A program made the translations under genes and the position numbers. The notes under the pieces were generated by a model. That model was not told where the DNA came from and did no database searches. It saw only the letters and a list, made by a program, of their open reading frames with translations. This document shows positions 17,336-25,982 of a stretch of DNA of 57,639 nucleotides, in pieces. Each line of letters starts with the position of its first letter. Within the stretch, counting starts at the first letter, position 1. Source of the stretch: Candidatus Poribacteria bacterium (lineage in GTDB: Bacteria; Poribacteria; WGA-4E; WGA-3G). The stretch is taken from assembly GCA_022827225.1 (NCBI GenBank), contig JAJDTJ010000012.1:1-57639 (forward strand). The letters run 5' to 3'.

Positions 17336-18406
17336 TCACTGTTGGCTCCATGGGATTTTGACTCCTAACTCGTCGGCGAGGTTCTCAATTTCTTGCACCG
17401 GCTGCTTGTGTAGCGGAATCCCGTTTGCGAGCCGTTCTTGCGTCAACTCCGATTCAATCTCACCGGGTAAAGTGACACGATCGAAACCGCTGCGGGGTGT
17501 CGCCTGACGCGTCATCCGAATCTGACGGTCAATCTCTGCTTTAAACTCCGTAACATCGGTAAAACTGGCGATGTTAATTGCGAAGAAAAAGTGTGCCGAT
17601 ACGCGTTTTTCAAGTGGCGCGTCCCCCGGCTGAAACCGTTTGTTAATGCCCATTAACCCACCGCTCAAGGGACCGCATAAGACATCCATCACAATCGCGA
17701 GCGCGGAACCTTTCGGACCTGCAGCGGGTAGGATAACGGCGACTTTCGTTGGATCATCGGTTTCGTTGCCATCCGCGTCAAGTGCCCATCCGAACGGGAT
17801 TTTCTCTTGGTATAGCCTTGCAGTGCCAATCCGTCCAGCAGCAGCGGCACCGCACGCCATGTCCAACACAATTGGAGGTTCCTCACCAGCAGGGATCGCA
17901 AACGAAAAGGCATTATTTCCGATTGAAGCACTTCTTGCACCGAAAACGGCGGTATTCACACCGAGTCCATTGGTCGTTGCGAAACCGATCATATCGTGTG
18001 GGAGTGCGCGCATCGCATGGCTTGAGGCAGCCCCGAAGTGATTGCTGTTCCGAACAATCGCCACCCCTATCGAAGCGGACTCCGCTTTTTCGATAGCGAT
18101 GTTCATTGCGCGGATACCGACGAGATGTCCTAACCCGCGGTCGCCATCCAACAAGACAGAGGCAGGATTATCCTCAAGCGTTTGAAGGACTGGATTCGGA
18201 TTGATATTTCCGCTGATAACACCGCGGACATAACCTGGTACGGCACGTGTTGCGTGCGAATGAACCCCACGCAAGTCCATTAGTACCTGCATCTCCGCGA
18301 CTCTATCTGCATCGGATTCGGCAACGCCGACTTTTTGGTAGAGTTGACTACAGACGTTTTGTAAGGCAGTCGCGTTGACAATTACTTCCTGTTCGTGTAG
18401 ATTCAT
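17336..18406 (-). CDS. Malate/L-lactate dehydrogenase family oxidoreductase (Ldh2)
   Basis: ATG 18406 is chosen because GGAGG lies 11 bases upstream; it gives 356 residues. The family reduces 2-oxoacids such as malate, sulfolactate, ureidoglycolate or 2,3-diketogulonate with NAD(P)H. Diagnostic stretches are LRGVHSHATRAVPGYVRGVI, VRNSNHFGAASSHAMRAL with the catalytic histidine, IGNNAFSFAIPAGEEPPIVL and AAGPKGSALAIVMDVL. This fold is unrelated to ordinary malate dehydrogenase. The substrate cannot be fixed from the sequence. It is transcribed away from the DUF1592 gene, with a 227-base divergent region between them. Confidence 0.87.
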   Translation of the reverse strand: MNLHEQEVIVNATALQNVCSQLYQKVGVAESDADRVAEMQVLMDLRGVHSHATRAVPGYVRGVISGNINPNPVLQTLEDNPASVLLDGDRGLGHLVGIRAMNIAIEKAESASIGVAIVRNSNHFGAASSHAMRALPHDMIGFATTNGLGVNTAVFGARSASIGNNAFSFAIPAGEEPPIVLDMACGAAAAGRIGTARLYQEKIPFGWALDADGNETDDPTKVAVILPAAGPKGSALAIVMDVLCGPLSGGLMGINKRFQPGDAPLEKRVSAHFFFAINIASFTDVTEFKAEIDRQIRMTRQATPRSGFDRVTLPGEIESELTQERLANGIPLHKQPVQEIENLADELGVKIPWSQQ

Positions 18407-18513
18407 GGCTATAGACCTCCTATCACGATTTGAGAGTGCTACCATTTTAGCAAACCCGTCTTAAAAAAGCAAATTTCAGAATCATTTGACCGAGACGCTT
18501 CTTCACTTTTCGT

Positions 18514-18543
18514 TTGACTTTACGTAAAAAGTTGTGGTATTAT
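18514..18543 (+). promoter_or_regulatory. Sigma-70-type promoter for the DUF1592 gene
   Basis: TTGACT at 18514-18519 and TATTAT at 18538-18543 are separated by 18 bases. The expected start of transcription lies about 85 bases before ATG 18634. Confidence 0.55.
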
Positions 18544-18633
18544 TACTACATACAACAACAAGATCATAAACAGACATAAGCAATCACAAATAAACAAGCA
18601 CACCCCAATTCTACAGCTTGGTGGAGTCTATCG

Positions 18634-21153
18634 ATGATTTCGCTTAATTATATCCCACGATGCCTCTGTTTGACGTTGGTATTCGTGCTCATTGCCGTTT
18701 CTGCTAATCCGGGTGAAGAGGAGACCTCTAAATTTGCACAAGAGGGACTCCCCTTCATGGAAAAATACTGCTTCAGTTGCCACACTGGCGATCAACCTGC
18801 CGCTGAAATCTCTCTTGATGTCTTTTCAGATGACCGTTCTTTGATTGAGAACCGTGATGTATGGGATCGTGTCTTAGACATGGTAGCGACAGGCTATATG
18901 CCGCCATCCGAGAGTGACGTTCAACCGTCGTTAGAAGCATCTGAGGCGTTTGTTGCACATATTGAATCGATTTTTGAACACGCCGATCGCACGGCTAAGC
19001 CGGACCCCGGTCGTATCACGGTGCGCCGACTCAACAGGGTTGAATACAAAAACACGGTCCGGGATATGCTCGGTGTCGATTTCGATCCTACCGAAAATTT
19101 CCCATCAGATGATGTCGGACACGGATTTGATAACATCGGTGACGTGCTGGCGATGTCGCCGCTTCTGATGGAACGCTATCTTGAAGCGGCGGAAGCCATC
19201 GTGACGCGTGTTATTCTGGTAGAGCCGCCACCACCATCGAAACGCTACCAAAGAGGTTCGCGTCTCGATCCACGCCACGATGATGTCCCTGATACGCGCT
19301 TCCGGCTCCTCGACCCAACGGCGACAGAGGCGTGGAAATCTGGTCCCTTTACGACAGGCGCAGCCTTCTTCAAAATGTCCCCTGATGAAGAAATCATCTA
19401 TCGAGCGACACTTTACATCAAACCTGATGATGAAACGCCTGCCACTGAGACTGAAACCGACACCTCAACGGTTGAGACTGATAAGGAAACTTCTGTTGCC
19501 GAGTCTGACAGTCAAATGCCGGTTGAAATCGCCTTATTTATTCAGGGCGAAGCATTAGCGGAGGTTTCTCCGCCAGAAGAACTTGCACGATTGGTCGGCG
19601 TGGACCCAGCAGCGGATAACAGAATCAAGATTTTAGAGACTTTTGAGATTACCTCTCGCGACCCGAAAAAAAATCAGACGGTTAAGGTACTCGTTACCGG
19701 CATCCCGAACATCGAAAGAGCCGGAATTGCGATGGTTAAACCTGCAGAGGGTGAGCCGTCCGCGAAACTTCAGATTCGGACGCTCTGGGCAGAAGGTCCG
19801 TTGGATACACGTCCCGATTCGCAACTCGAAATTTTGGCATGCACACCCAATATCCCACAAATAGAGCAGACGCGTGAAGTGTTGACCCGTCTGCTTCGTC
19901 GTGGCTACCGTCGCCCGCCGACTGAAACCGAAGTGGAGCAACTTGTACAATTCGTAACATCAGTTCAGGCGGATGGTACAAAGTGGGAAGCGGCAATCCA
20001 AGAAGCGATCAAGATTATCCTCTGTTCGCCTAAGTTCCTATTCCGATTGGAGTTAGATGACCGTCCGCAAGGTCTAGATCCATACGCGATTGATGAATTC
20101 CAACTCGCATCGCGACTCTCCTACTTCTTGTGGCGGAGTATGCCGGACGATGAACTCTTTGAACTCGCATCGCAAAACCAGTTGACTGCGAATCTTGAAG
20201 CACAAGTTAAACGGATGTTGGCAGACCCGAAAGCGACAGAATTGGCGCGCGATTTTGGCACGCAATGGCTACAAATTCAACGGTTGGCAACAGTTACGCC
20301 TGATCGTGAACGATTTCCGCACTTCCGTCGTAGGTGGCTAGCCGCGATGCTAAAGGAGACAGAACTCTTTCTTGAATCCATCTTTCGTGAGGATCGGAGC
20401 GTCATTGATTTACTTGACGCAGATTACACGTTCCTCAATCAGGAATTGGCGAATCACTACGGCATTGCTGACACTAAAGGAAACTGGAAGTATCAAGAGA
20501 AAACTGTACCGGGTGGTGAACCGATTAAGGGCAGTGCGTTTCGGCGCGTTGCGTTGCAAGGTACTTCACGCGGCGGTATACTTACCCACGCCAGCGTGCT
20601 AACAGTGACATCTAACCCGACCCGCACCTCGCCTGTCAAACGCGGACGTTGGGTTTTAGAACAGATACTCGGTACACCGCCGCCACCACCACCACCGGAT
20701 GTCCCAGAATTGGAAGAAGAGCAGGCAGCGACTACGGGAACAAGTTTGCGAGAACTGCTCGAACAGCACCGAGAAGACCCGGCGTGTGCCAACTGTCACG
20801 CGAAAATGGACCCGATCGGATTCGCGCTCGAAAACTATAATGCTATCGGTGCATTTCGGAAAAAAGATGGTGGCTTGGAAATTGATACAACTGCAGAACT
20901 TCCAGATGGCACAACGCTTCAGGGAATAGCAGGTTTGAAAGAGATTCTTAAAGACAGAAAACAGGAATTTGTGCGATGCCTAACAGAGAAGATGTTGACC
21001 TATGCTTTGGGTAGAGGCTTGGAATATTATGACCGTCCAACCGTTGACCGAATCGTTGGGCAGCTTGAAGCCGAAGGTTACCGGAGCTCCGTACTGATTA
21101 CTGAAATCGTTAAAAGCGATCCGTTCCGCCTGCGACGCGGTTCTTCAGATTAA
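18634..21153 (+). CDS. DUF1592/DUF1588/DUF1585-type planctomycete cytochrome protein
   Basis: This 839-residue exported protein starts with a signal peptide ending near AVSANPG. A c-type haem site follows, CFSCH at 46-50 (MEKYCFSCHTGDQPAAEISL). Next come a DUF1587 domain (RRLNRVEYKNTVRDMLGVDF, ENFPSDDVGHGFDNIGD), DUF1595 and DUF1592 domains (RGYRRPPTETEVEQL, ASRLSYFLWRSMPDDELF), DUF1588 with a second haem-type CANCH near 717 (MDPIGFALENYNAIGAFR) and DUF1585 at the end (YALGRGLEYYDRP). Such proteins are expanded in planctomycetes and are usually paired with DUF1552 proteins; one lies at 25983. The role is unproven, possibly an extracellular dehydrogenase. GGTGGAG precedes the ATG. Confidence 0.92.
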   Translation: MISLNYIPRCLCLTLVFVLIAVSANPGEEETSKFAQEGLPFMEKYCFSCHTGDQPAAEISLDVFSDDRSLIENRDVWDRVLDMVATGYMPPSESDVQPSLEASEAFVAHIESIFEHADRTAKPDPGRITVRRLNRVEYKNTVRDMLGVDFDPTENFPSDDVGHGFDNIGDVLAMSPLLMERYLEAAEAIVTRVILVEPPPPSKRYQRGSRLDPRHDDVPDTRFRLLDPTATEAWKSGPFTTGAAFFKMSPDEEIIYRATLYIKPDDETPATETETDTSTVETDKETSVAESDSQMPVEIALFIQGEALAEVSPPEELARLVGVDPAADNRIKILETFEITSRDPKKNQTVKVLVTGIPNIERAGIAMVKPAEGEPSAKLQIRTLWAEGPLDTRPDSQLEILACTPNIPQIEQTREVLTRLLRRGYRRPPTETEVEQLVQFVTSVQADGTKWEAAIQEAIKIILCSPKFLFRLELDDRPQGLDPYAIDEFQLASRLSYFLWRSMPDDELFELASQNQLTANLEAQVKRMLADPKATELARDFGTQWLQIQRLATVTPDRERFPHFRRRWLAAMLKETELFLESIFREDRSVIDLLDADYTFLNQELANHYGIADTKGNWKYQEKTVPGGEPIKGSAFRRVALQGTSRGGILTHASVLTVTSNPTRTSPVKRGRWVLEQILGTPPPPPPPDVPELEEEQAATTGTSLRELLEQHREDPACANCHAKMDPIGFALENYNAIGAFRKKDGGLEIDTTAELPDGTTLQGIAGLKEILKDRKQEFVRCLTEKMLTYALGRGLEYYDRPTVDRIVGQLEAEGYRSSVLITEIVKSDPFRLRRGSSD

Positions 21154-22247
21154 TGCCAGCGTGGAATAACAAAATGACGCGAATTATCAGCAATTTCGTT
21201 CTTCTTGCTATCATAATTCTACAACCGAGTTGTTATATATCTCAGTATACTACAGGAAATAAAAATCCTACTTCACAATCGGAGAAAAAATACGCTTTCC
21301 ACTTGGCGTTGGAGGAAAAGTATTCTGTTTACTTAGATGCTACATGGACAACGAAAGATGCACACGCGCTTTTAAAGGTCTTTGAATCGATGCCGTTAGG
21401 TCTGAATCTGCACTTTTCTACATGGCATCTAAGCGATGATGCGTTAGAAAACGGCATCAAGATTGAAACGAAGGACAAGTTAAAATCCGTTACGATAAGT
21501 AGAAATATCTTGCCAGTTGAAGACGCTCAAGAGGTCTTGTCACCGAGCAAGGACCTATATTATGCTGTGGTTCAATTTATCACGGAAAGTGGGACAAATA
21601 GACCTATAATCAAATTGATATTGAGAGAAAGATACGGCATTAGTGTAGATGTTCCGTCCTATGCTTCATTAACCGACGGCACTACAAACGAAACAGCAGA
21701 ACATTATTCGGATTTTGAGAATGAAGATCTGATGCTTATTATCTCTGTCCTCGAAGCATTCCCGAAAGCATTACGTAAAACACCACAATTACAATATATA
21801 GTCCGTAGAATCGATACGGATAAAGACGGAATGAGTAAAGCATGGATGCGAAGCGCAGCTCCGGGTTATATTGCGTTTGCAGAATCTATTTTCCTTCGCG
21901 GTCCTCATAGTTTTAATGATACACGTCGTGTAATTGCCCACGAAAAGTCACATTTTTTATGGGCATACATTTTTAATGACCAACTCAAAGCGGATTGGAT
22001 GCGACTTGGCGGATGGTATCAGGATTCAAACAGTGAATCGGGGTGGTCAACGACGAAAGATCAATCAGCATTTGTAACAGATTACGCTTATACAGAGAAT
22101 CCAAATGAGGATATGGCGGAAAGTATCGGATTCTATTTTGTTTATCCCGATAGACTCCGTTCCTGTTGCCCTGAGAAATATGAATTTATCCATGATCGGA
22201 TTATGCTGATGTATGGTAAACGTTATGCGCCATCCAATCTTAAGTAA
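21153..22247 (+). CDS. Putative HExxH zinc metalloprotease lipoprotein
   Basis: The first ATG overlaps the TAA of the DUF1592 gene by one base, so translation is probably coupled; ATG 21174 is an alternative start. The N terminus is a lipoprotein signal (FVLLAIIILQPSC with the lipobox cysteine). Near residue 263 is RRVIAHEKSHFLWAYIF, where HEKSH matches the zinc-binding HExxH motif. About 55 residues later DYAYTENPNEDMAESIGFYF supplies a glutamate that could be the third ligand, as in gluzincins and lethal-factor-like peptidases. I do not recognise a named family. It could process the neighbouring secreted proteins. Confidence 0.7.
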   Translation: MPAWNNKMTRIISNFVLLAIIILQPSCYISQYTTGNKNPTSQSEKKYAFHLALEEKYSVYLDATWTTKDAHALLKVFESMPLGLNLHFSTWHLSDDALENGIKIETKDKLKSVTISRNILPVEDAQEVLSPSKDLYYAVVQFITESGTNRPIIKLILRERYGISVDVPSYASLTDGTTNETAEHYSDFENEDLMLIISVLEAFPKALRKTPQLQYIVRRIDTDKDGMSKAWMRSAAPGYIAFAESIFLRGPHSFNDTRRVIAHEKSHFLWAYIFNDQLKADWMRLGGWYQDSNSESGWSTTKDQSAFVTDYAYTENPNEDMAESIGFYFVYPDRLRSCCPEKYEFIHDRIMLMYGKRYAPSNLK

Positions 22248-22283
22248 ATTAACATCAAATCGGCTAAAAAAGAAACCATCATA

Positions 22284-24422
22284 ATGAAAAAACAATACGT
22301 TTTGATTTTTTTAACGGTCCTTCTCGGATTTTATCTATCTTCATTAGATACTTTAGGTCAGAGTTGTAGTCAATTAAGCTTGCCTGAAAATGCTATTGCG
22401 CGTTTATGTAGACCTGATGGAGGTGTTCCGGTAGATTTAGATTATTCACCAGATGGTAAGACGTTAGCAAGCGTGCTTTGGCCCAGTCAAGTAGTTCTGT
22501 GGGATGTTGAAAATAAGACGGTAAAACTAACTATTAATGACGTTAATGGACGATACGTTAGATATTCACCAGATGGTAAGACACTTGTATGTGGCGATGT
22601 TTTATATGATGCAACAACAGGACAACCCAAATTGTTGCTTTTTGATGGCGACGGATATAGAGATTATGTAATTTATTCACCAGATGGTGAAACTTTAGCG
22701 GGTGCAGGTCCAAAAGGAATTCGTTTTTGGAAATCAACCACAGATACGTTGCCTGCAGGTGAACCGCCCATAAATGTCCTGCCTACAGATCCGGCGATAG
22801 CTATAAATACAACTGAAGCAAATCCCACATCAATCCCTATTGCCACCTCATCTACAACAGTGCCTGGGATTCAAGGATTAAGTTATTCTCCAGACGGGAA
22901 AGAACTAGCTATAGCTTGCAATCTTGGTGTTTGGATATATAACGCTGAATTAAATACTGAAATAACGTTATTTACACAAAACCATGGTGGCCATAAAGGT
23001 ATAGTCTTATCGGTAGCATACTCCCCTGATGGGAACACTATTGCAAGCGGTGATAATGGTCATGAAATTCATTTATGGGACGCTAAATCAAGAAAACATA
23101 AACTTATACTTTCTAAACCGAAAATTTTGGGTCAATTTTTGAGTCAAATCCCATCTTTACAATTTTCTCCAGATAGCAATACAATTGTGAGTGGTAGTCA
23201 CAGAGGTAATGGCGATCAAATGTATTTATGGGATGTAACAACTGGCGAATATAAATATACACTACAAGGACATAGTGGAAATGTAGTTTCCGTAATTTTT
23301 TCTCCAGACGGAAATACTATTGCCAGTACTGGTTCAGATAAAACTATTTTATTATGGGATTTTACCTCCTACCCAATTGTTAGTATTTCACCAGATTCAA
23401 TTACACCTTTACCTGGAGAAGAATTGACATTCGATCTAAAAATTACAAATGGTAAAGGCGTATCAGGCTACCAAGCAACAATAGAATTTGATCCTGATGC
23501 CCTTGCGTACCAAGAAACTGAATACGGGAATTATCTATCTGAAGGCGTACCTGTTCAGCCTATTGTGTATCAACGTCCAAGCACAGTTCAACTCGCGGCA
23601 CTTTCCTTATCAGGCACCGGCAGTAACGGTGATGGAACACTCGCGACTCTGAAATTTAAAGTAAACGCAATTGGAAGTTCAAAACTGACTTTACGAGATG
23701 TTATCTTATCTGATAATGAAGGAAATAAATCTTATGCATGGATTGAAGGGGCAGAAATATTAAAAAGTGTTGTTACAGAGGATGGCGAAAGTATCACTTG
23801 TGCAACCACTAATACCAAAGACATAAATAAGGATTGTGTTGTTAATATCCAAGATTTAGTGCTTGTTGCCACTAATTTTGGAAGCCGCGCAGAAAATGTA
23901 GCGGATGTTAATTTTGATGGAAGCGTGGATATCATAGACCTTGTGTTAGTCGCTGGTGCTTTTGGAGATACGGCGGCTGCGCCAGCAGTCTATGCAGATA
24001 CACAAGAGATGCTCTCTGCATCCAACGTGCGACACTGGCTAAGTGAGGCGTATAAAGTTAATTTGACAGATTCCACGTTCCAACGCGGTGTGCTGACGCT
24101 CGAACAACTTCTAATCGTGCTAACCCCCAAAGACACTGCTCTTTTACCCAATTATCCGAATCCGTTCAATCCTGAGACGTGGATACCGTATCAATTGGAG
24201 AAGTCGGCGGAGGTCACTATATCCATTTATTCTGCGGACAGCACTTTGATTCGTACATTACTATTAGGATATCAACCTGCTGGTATCTATCGGAGTCGAG
24301 ATCGCGCAGGGTATTGGGATGGGACGAATGAAATCGGTGAGTCAGTGGCAAGTGGTGTCTATTTTTACACGTTTTCCGCTGGCGATTTCAAGGCTACTCG
24401 TAAAATGTTAGTAGTGAAATAA
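22284..24422 (+). CDS. Secreted WD40 / cohesin / dockerin protein with C-terminal sorting domain
   Basis: This 712-residue protein starts with a signal peptide (MKKQYVLIFLTVLLGFYLSS). A WD40 propeller fills about 35-360, with repeats such as DYSPDGKTLASVLWPSQVVL, YSPDGNTIASGDNGHEIHLW and FSPDGNTIASTGSDKTILLW. A cohesin domain follows at about 370-490 (PGEELTFDLKITNGKGVSGY, VNAIGSSKLTLRDVILSDNE). Two dockerin-type calcium repeats come next (DINKDCVVNIQDLVLVATNF, DVNFDGSVDIIDLVLVAGAF). The last about 90 residues (LLPNYPNPFNPETWIPYQLE, ASGVYFYTFSAGDF) are a FlgD-like/Por-type C-terminal sorting region. Cohesin and dockerin in one chain suggest self-assembly or surface scaffolding. Confidence 0.88.
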   Translation: MKKQYVLIFLTVLLGFYLSSLDTLGQSCSQLSLPENAIARLCRPDGGVPVDLDYSPDGKTLASVLWPSQVVLWDVENKTVKLTINDVNGRYVRYSPDGKTLVCGDVLYDATTGQPKLLLFDGDGYRDYVIYSPDGETLAGAGPKGIRFWKSTTDTLPAGEPPINVLPTDPAIAINTTEANPTSIPIATSSTTVPGIQGLSYSPDGKELAIACNLGVWIYNAELNTEITLFTQNHGGHKGIVLSVAYSPDGNTIASGDNGHEIHLWDAKSRKHKLILSKPKILGQFLSQIPSLQFSPDSNTIVSGSHRGNGDQMYLWDVTTGEYKYTLQGHSGNVVSVIFSPDGNTIASTGSDKTILLWDFTSYPIVSISPDSITPLPGEELTFDLKITNGKGVSGYQATIEFDPDALAYQETEYGNYLSEGVPVQPIVYQRPSTVQLAALSLSGTGSNGDGTLATLKFKVNAIGSSKLTLRDVILSDNEGNKSYAWIEGAEILKSVVTEDGESITCATTNTKDINKDCVVNIQDLVLVATNFGSRAENVADVNFDGSVDIIDLVLVAGAFGDTAAAPAVYADTQEMLSASNVRHWLSEAYKVNLTDSTFQRGVLTLEQLLIVLTPKDTALLPNYPNPFNPETWIPYQLEKSAEVTISIYSADSTLIRTLLLGYQPAGIYRSRDRAGYWDGTNEIGESVASGVYFYTFSAGDFKATRKMLVVK

Positions 24423-24536
24423 CGTGCGTTCAATATCGGAAATAGATAGAGACATTGAGTTTACTGAAACAACGGCAACACCCTTGAGAATTTTTAGATT
24501 TCGGTGTATAATTCATGGATATACGGATTTACCAAG

Positions 24537-24740
24537 ATGAGAAAATACAAGAACTACAAAGAGGGCCTCAAGGTGCGATTGGCAGATTCGGCGTATGCGA
24601 AGGAATATCTTACCGTAGCACTTGAGGAATACGAGGAAAATGGTAACATTGAGGCGTTTCTGCTTGCAGTCAAAGATGTAGCAAACGCTCAAGGCAGTGA
24701 GTTTCAACCTTGCTGCCGCAACGATGGAAAATACTTATGA
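24537..24740 (+). pseudogene. Truncated addiction-module antidote (HigA-like antitoxin), HTH lost
   Basis: From ATG 24537 (an ATG at 24504 is also in frame) the 67 residues read RKYKNYKEGLKVRLADSAYA then KEYLTVALEEYEENGNIEAF and LLAVKDVANAQG. That is the N-terminal half of the 'putative addiction module antidote' family. In intact members a helix-turn-helix follows the AxAQG/ARG phrase. Here it is replaced by SEFQPCCRNDGKYL and a stop. The expected toxin gene is absent upstream. Its TGA overlaps the ATG of the SMP-30 gene, which may now use it for coupled translation. Confidence 0.6.
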
Positions 24741-25777
24741 ACACATCAAAACAGTTTTCACGTCGAACATTCTTACGCGGTCTGGGTGTAAGCGTTGCTT
24801 TGCCAATGCTAAATCCTCTGACGGCTTTGGCAGATATTCCTTCAAAAGAGGGACCGATCACCCGCTATCCCGATCCAGCGGTTGAAGTTATCGACCCGCG
24901 TTTTGCGCAATATAAAATCGGGAACGCCGTTGTGGAACGGCTCTGGACTGGCGCACGCTGGTCTGAGGGGCCTGTCTGGTTCGGCGATGGTGGATACCTC
25001 CTCTGGAGCGATATTCCGAATAACCGCATCCTGAAATGGCAGGAAGCGACCGGTAAGGTGAGCGTCTATCGCAAACCGTCTAACTATACCAACGGTCACA
25101 CGCGCGATCGGCAAGGTAGACTCATCAGCTGCGAACACGGTACCCGACGCGTCACACGCACCGAATACGATGGAACAATCACCGTCTTGATTGACAACTT
25201 TGAAGGGAAACGGTTCAACGCTCCCAACGATGTGGTCGTCCACCCTGACGAACATATCTGGTTCACCGATCCGGGATACGGTATCATGTTCAATTACGAG
25301 GGACATAAAGCACCGTTTGAGCTTCCGACATCTGTCTATCGTCTTAATCCGGTTACCGGTAAGGCAACCGTTGTAACGGATGAACTCGAAAAACCTAATG
25401 GCATCTGTTTTTCACCTGACTACGAAAAACTCTATGTCGCCGACACAGGAACCCCTAAAAATATCATTGTCTTCGATGTCGTAGACGGTGAACGGTTGAG
25501 CAATAAACAGGTATTCGCTGATATGGCACCGGGTGCTGCTGACGGTCTCCGATGCGATACCGATGGCAATGTCTGGACAGGTACCGGTTGGGTAGGTGAG
25601 GGTTACGATGGGGTGCACATCTTCGCACCGGACGGAACGCTTATCGGCAAGATTCATCTCCCCGAAATCTGTTCCAACATCTGCTTCGGTGGTGTGAAAC
25701 GGAACAGGCTGTTCATGACGGGCAGCCAATCCCTCTACTCGGTTTATGTTGAAGCCCAAGGGGCATCAATGTTTTAA
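24737..25777 (+). CDS. SMP-30/gluconolactonase-like protein with Tat leader
   Basis: ATG 24737 is preferred, giving 346 residues starting MNTSKQFSRRTFLRGLGVSV. This is a twin-arginine leader (SRRTFLRG), so the folded protein is exported through Tat. The mature part is a six-bladed propeller of the SMP-30/gluconolactonase/LRE family: LWTGARWSEGPVWFGDGGYL, RILKWQEATGKVSVYRKPSN, GHTRDRQGRLISCEHG, FNAPNDVVVHPDEHIWFTDP and ADGLRCDTDGNVWTGTG. The glutamate of WSEGPVW, the asparagine of APNDVVV and the aspartate of ADGLRCD are the usual metal ligands. Likely activity is hydrolysis of sugar lactones such as gluconolactone. The leader is nearly the same as in the DUF1552 gene downstream. Confidence 0.9.
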   Translation: MNTSKQFSRRTFLRGLGVSVALPMLNPLTALADIPSKEGPITRYPDPAVEVIDPRFAQYKIGNAVVERLWTGARWSEGPVWFGDGGYLLWSDIPNNRILKWQEATGKVSVYRKPSNYTNGHTRDRQGRLISCEHGTRRVTRTEYDGTITVLIDNFEGKRFNAPNDVVVHPDEHIWFTDPGYGIMFNYEGHKAPFELPTSVYRLNPVTGKATVVTDELEKPNGICFSPDYEKLYVADTGTPKNIIVFDVVDGERLSNKQVFADMAPGAADGLRCDTDGNVWTGTGWVGEGYDGVHIFAPDGTLIGKIHLPEICSNICFGGVKRNRLFMTGSQSLYSVYVEAQGASMF

Positions 25778-25794
25778 CAAAGTTAAGAATAAAC

Positions 25795-25823
25795 TTGACA
25801 TTTACATAAAAATGTGTTACGAT
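25795..25823 (+). promoter_or_regulatory. Sigma-70-type promoter for the DUF1552 gene
   Basis: TTGACA at 25795-25800 and TACGAT at 25818-25823 are 17 bases apart, leaving an untranslated leader of about 150 bases. A small hairpin, CTGCC-CTTTA-GGCAG, lies just before the AGGTGG ribosome-binding site and could affect initiation. Confidence 0.6.
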
Positions 25824-25982
25824 TAAAGGTACATGATTTCAGTTCGCTTTTTAGGGTCCACGTGAAACATAGTAAACCGTTTCGATACGGAATAATAGTC
25901 TACAAGTGGAGCAACGAATAAGATATTGTAACTTTTGTAAATAGACGCAATCGCCTGCCCTTTAGGCAGTAGGTGGTAAATT

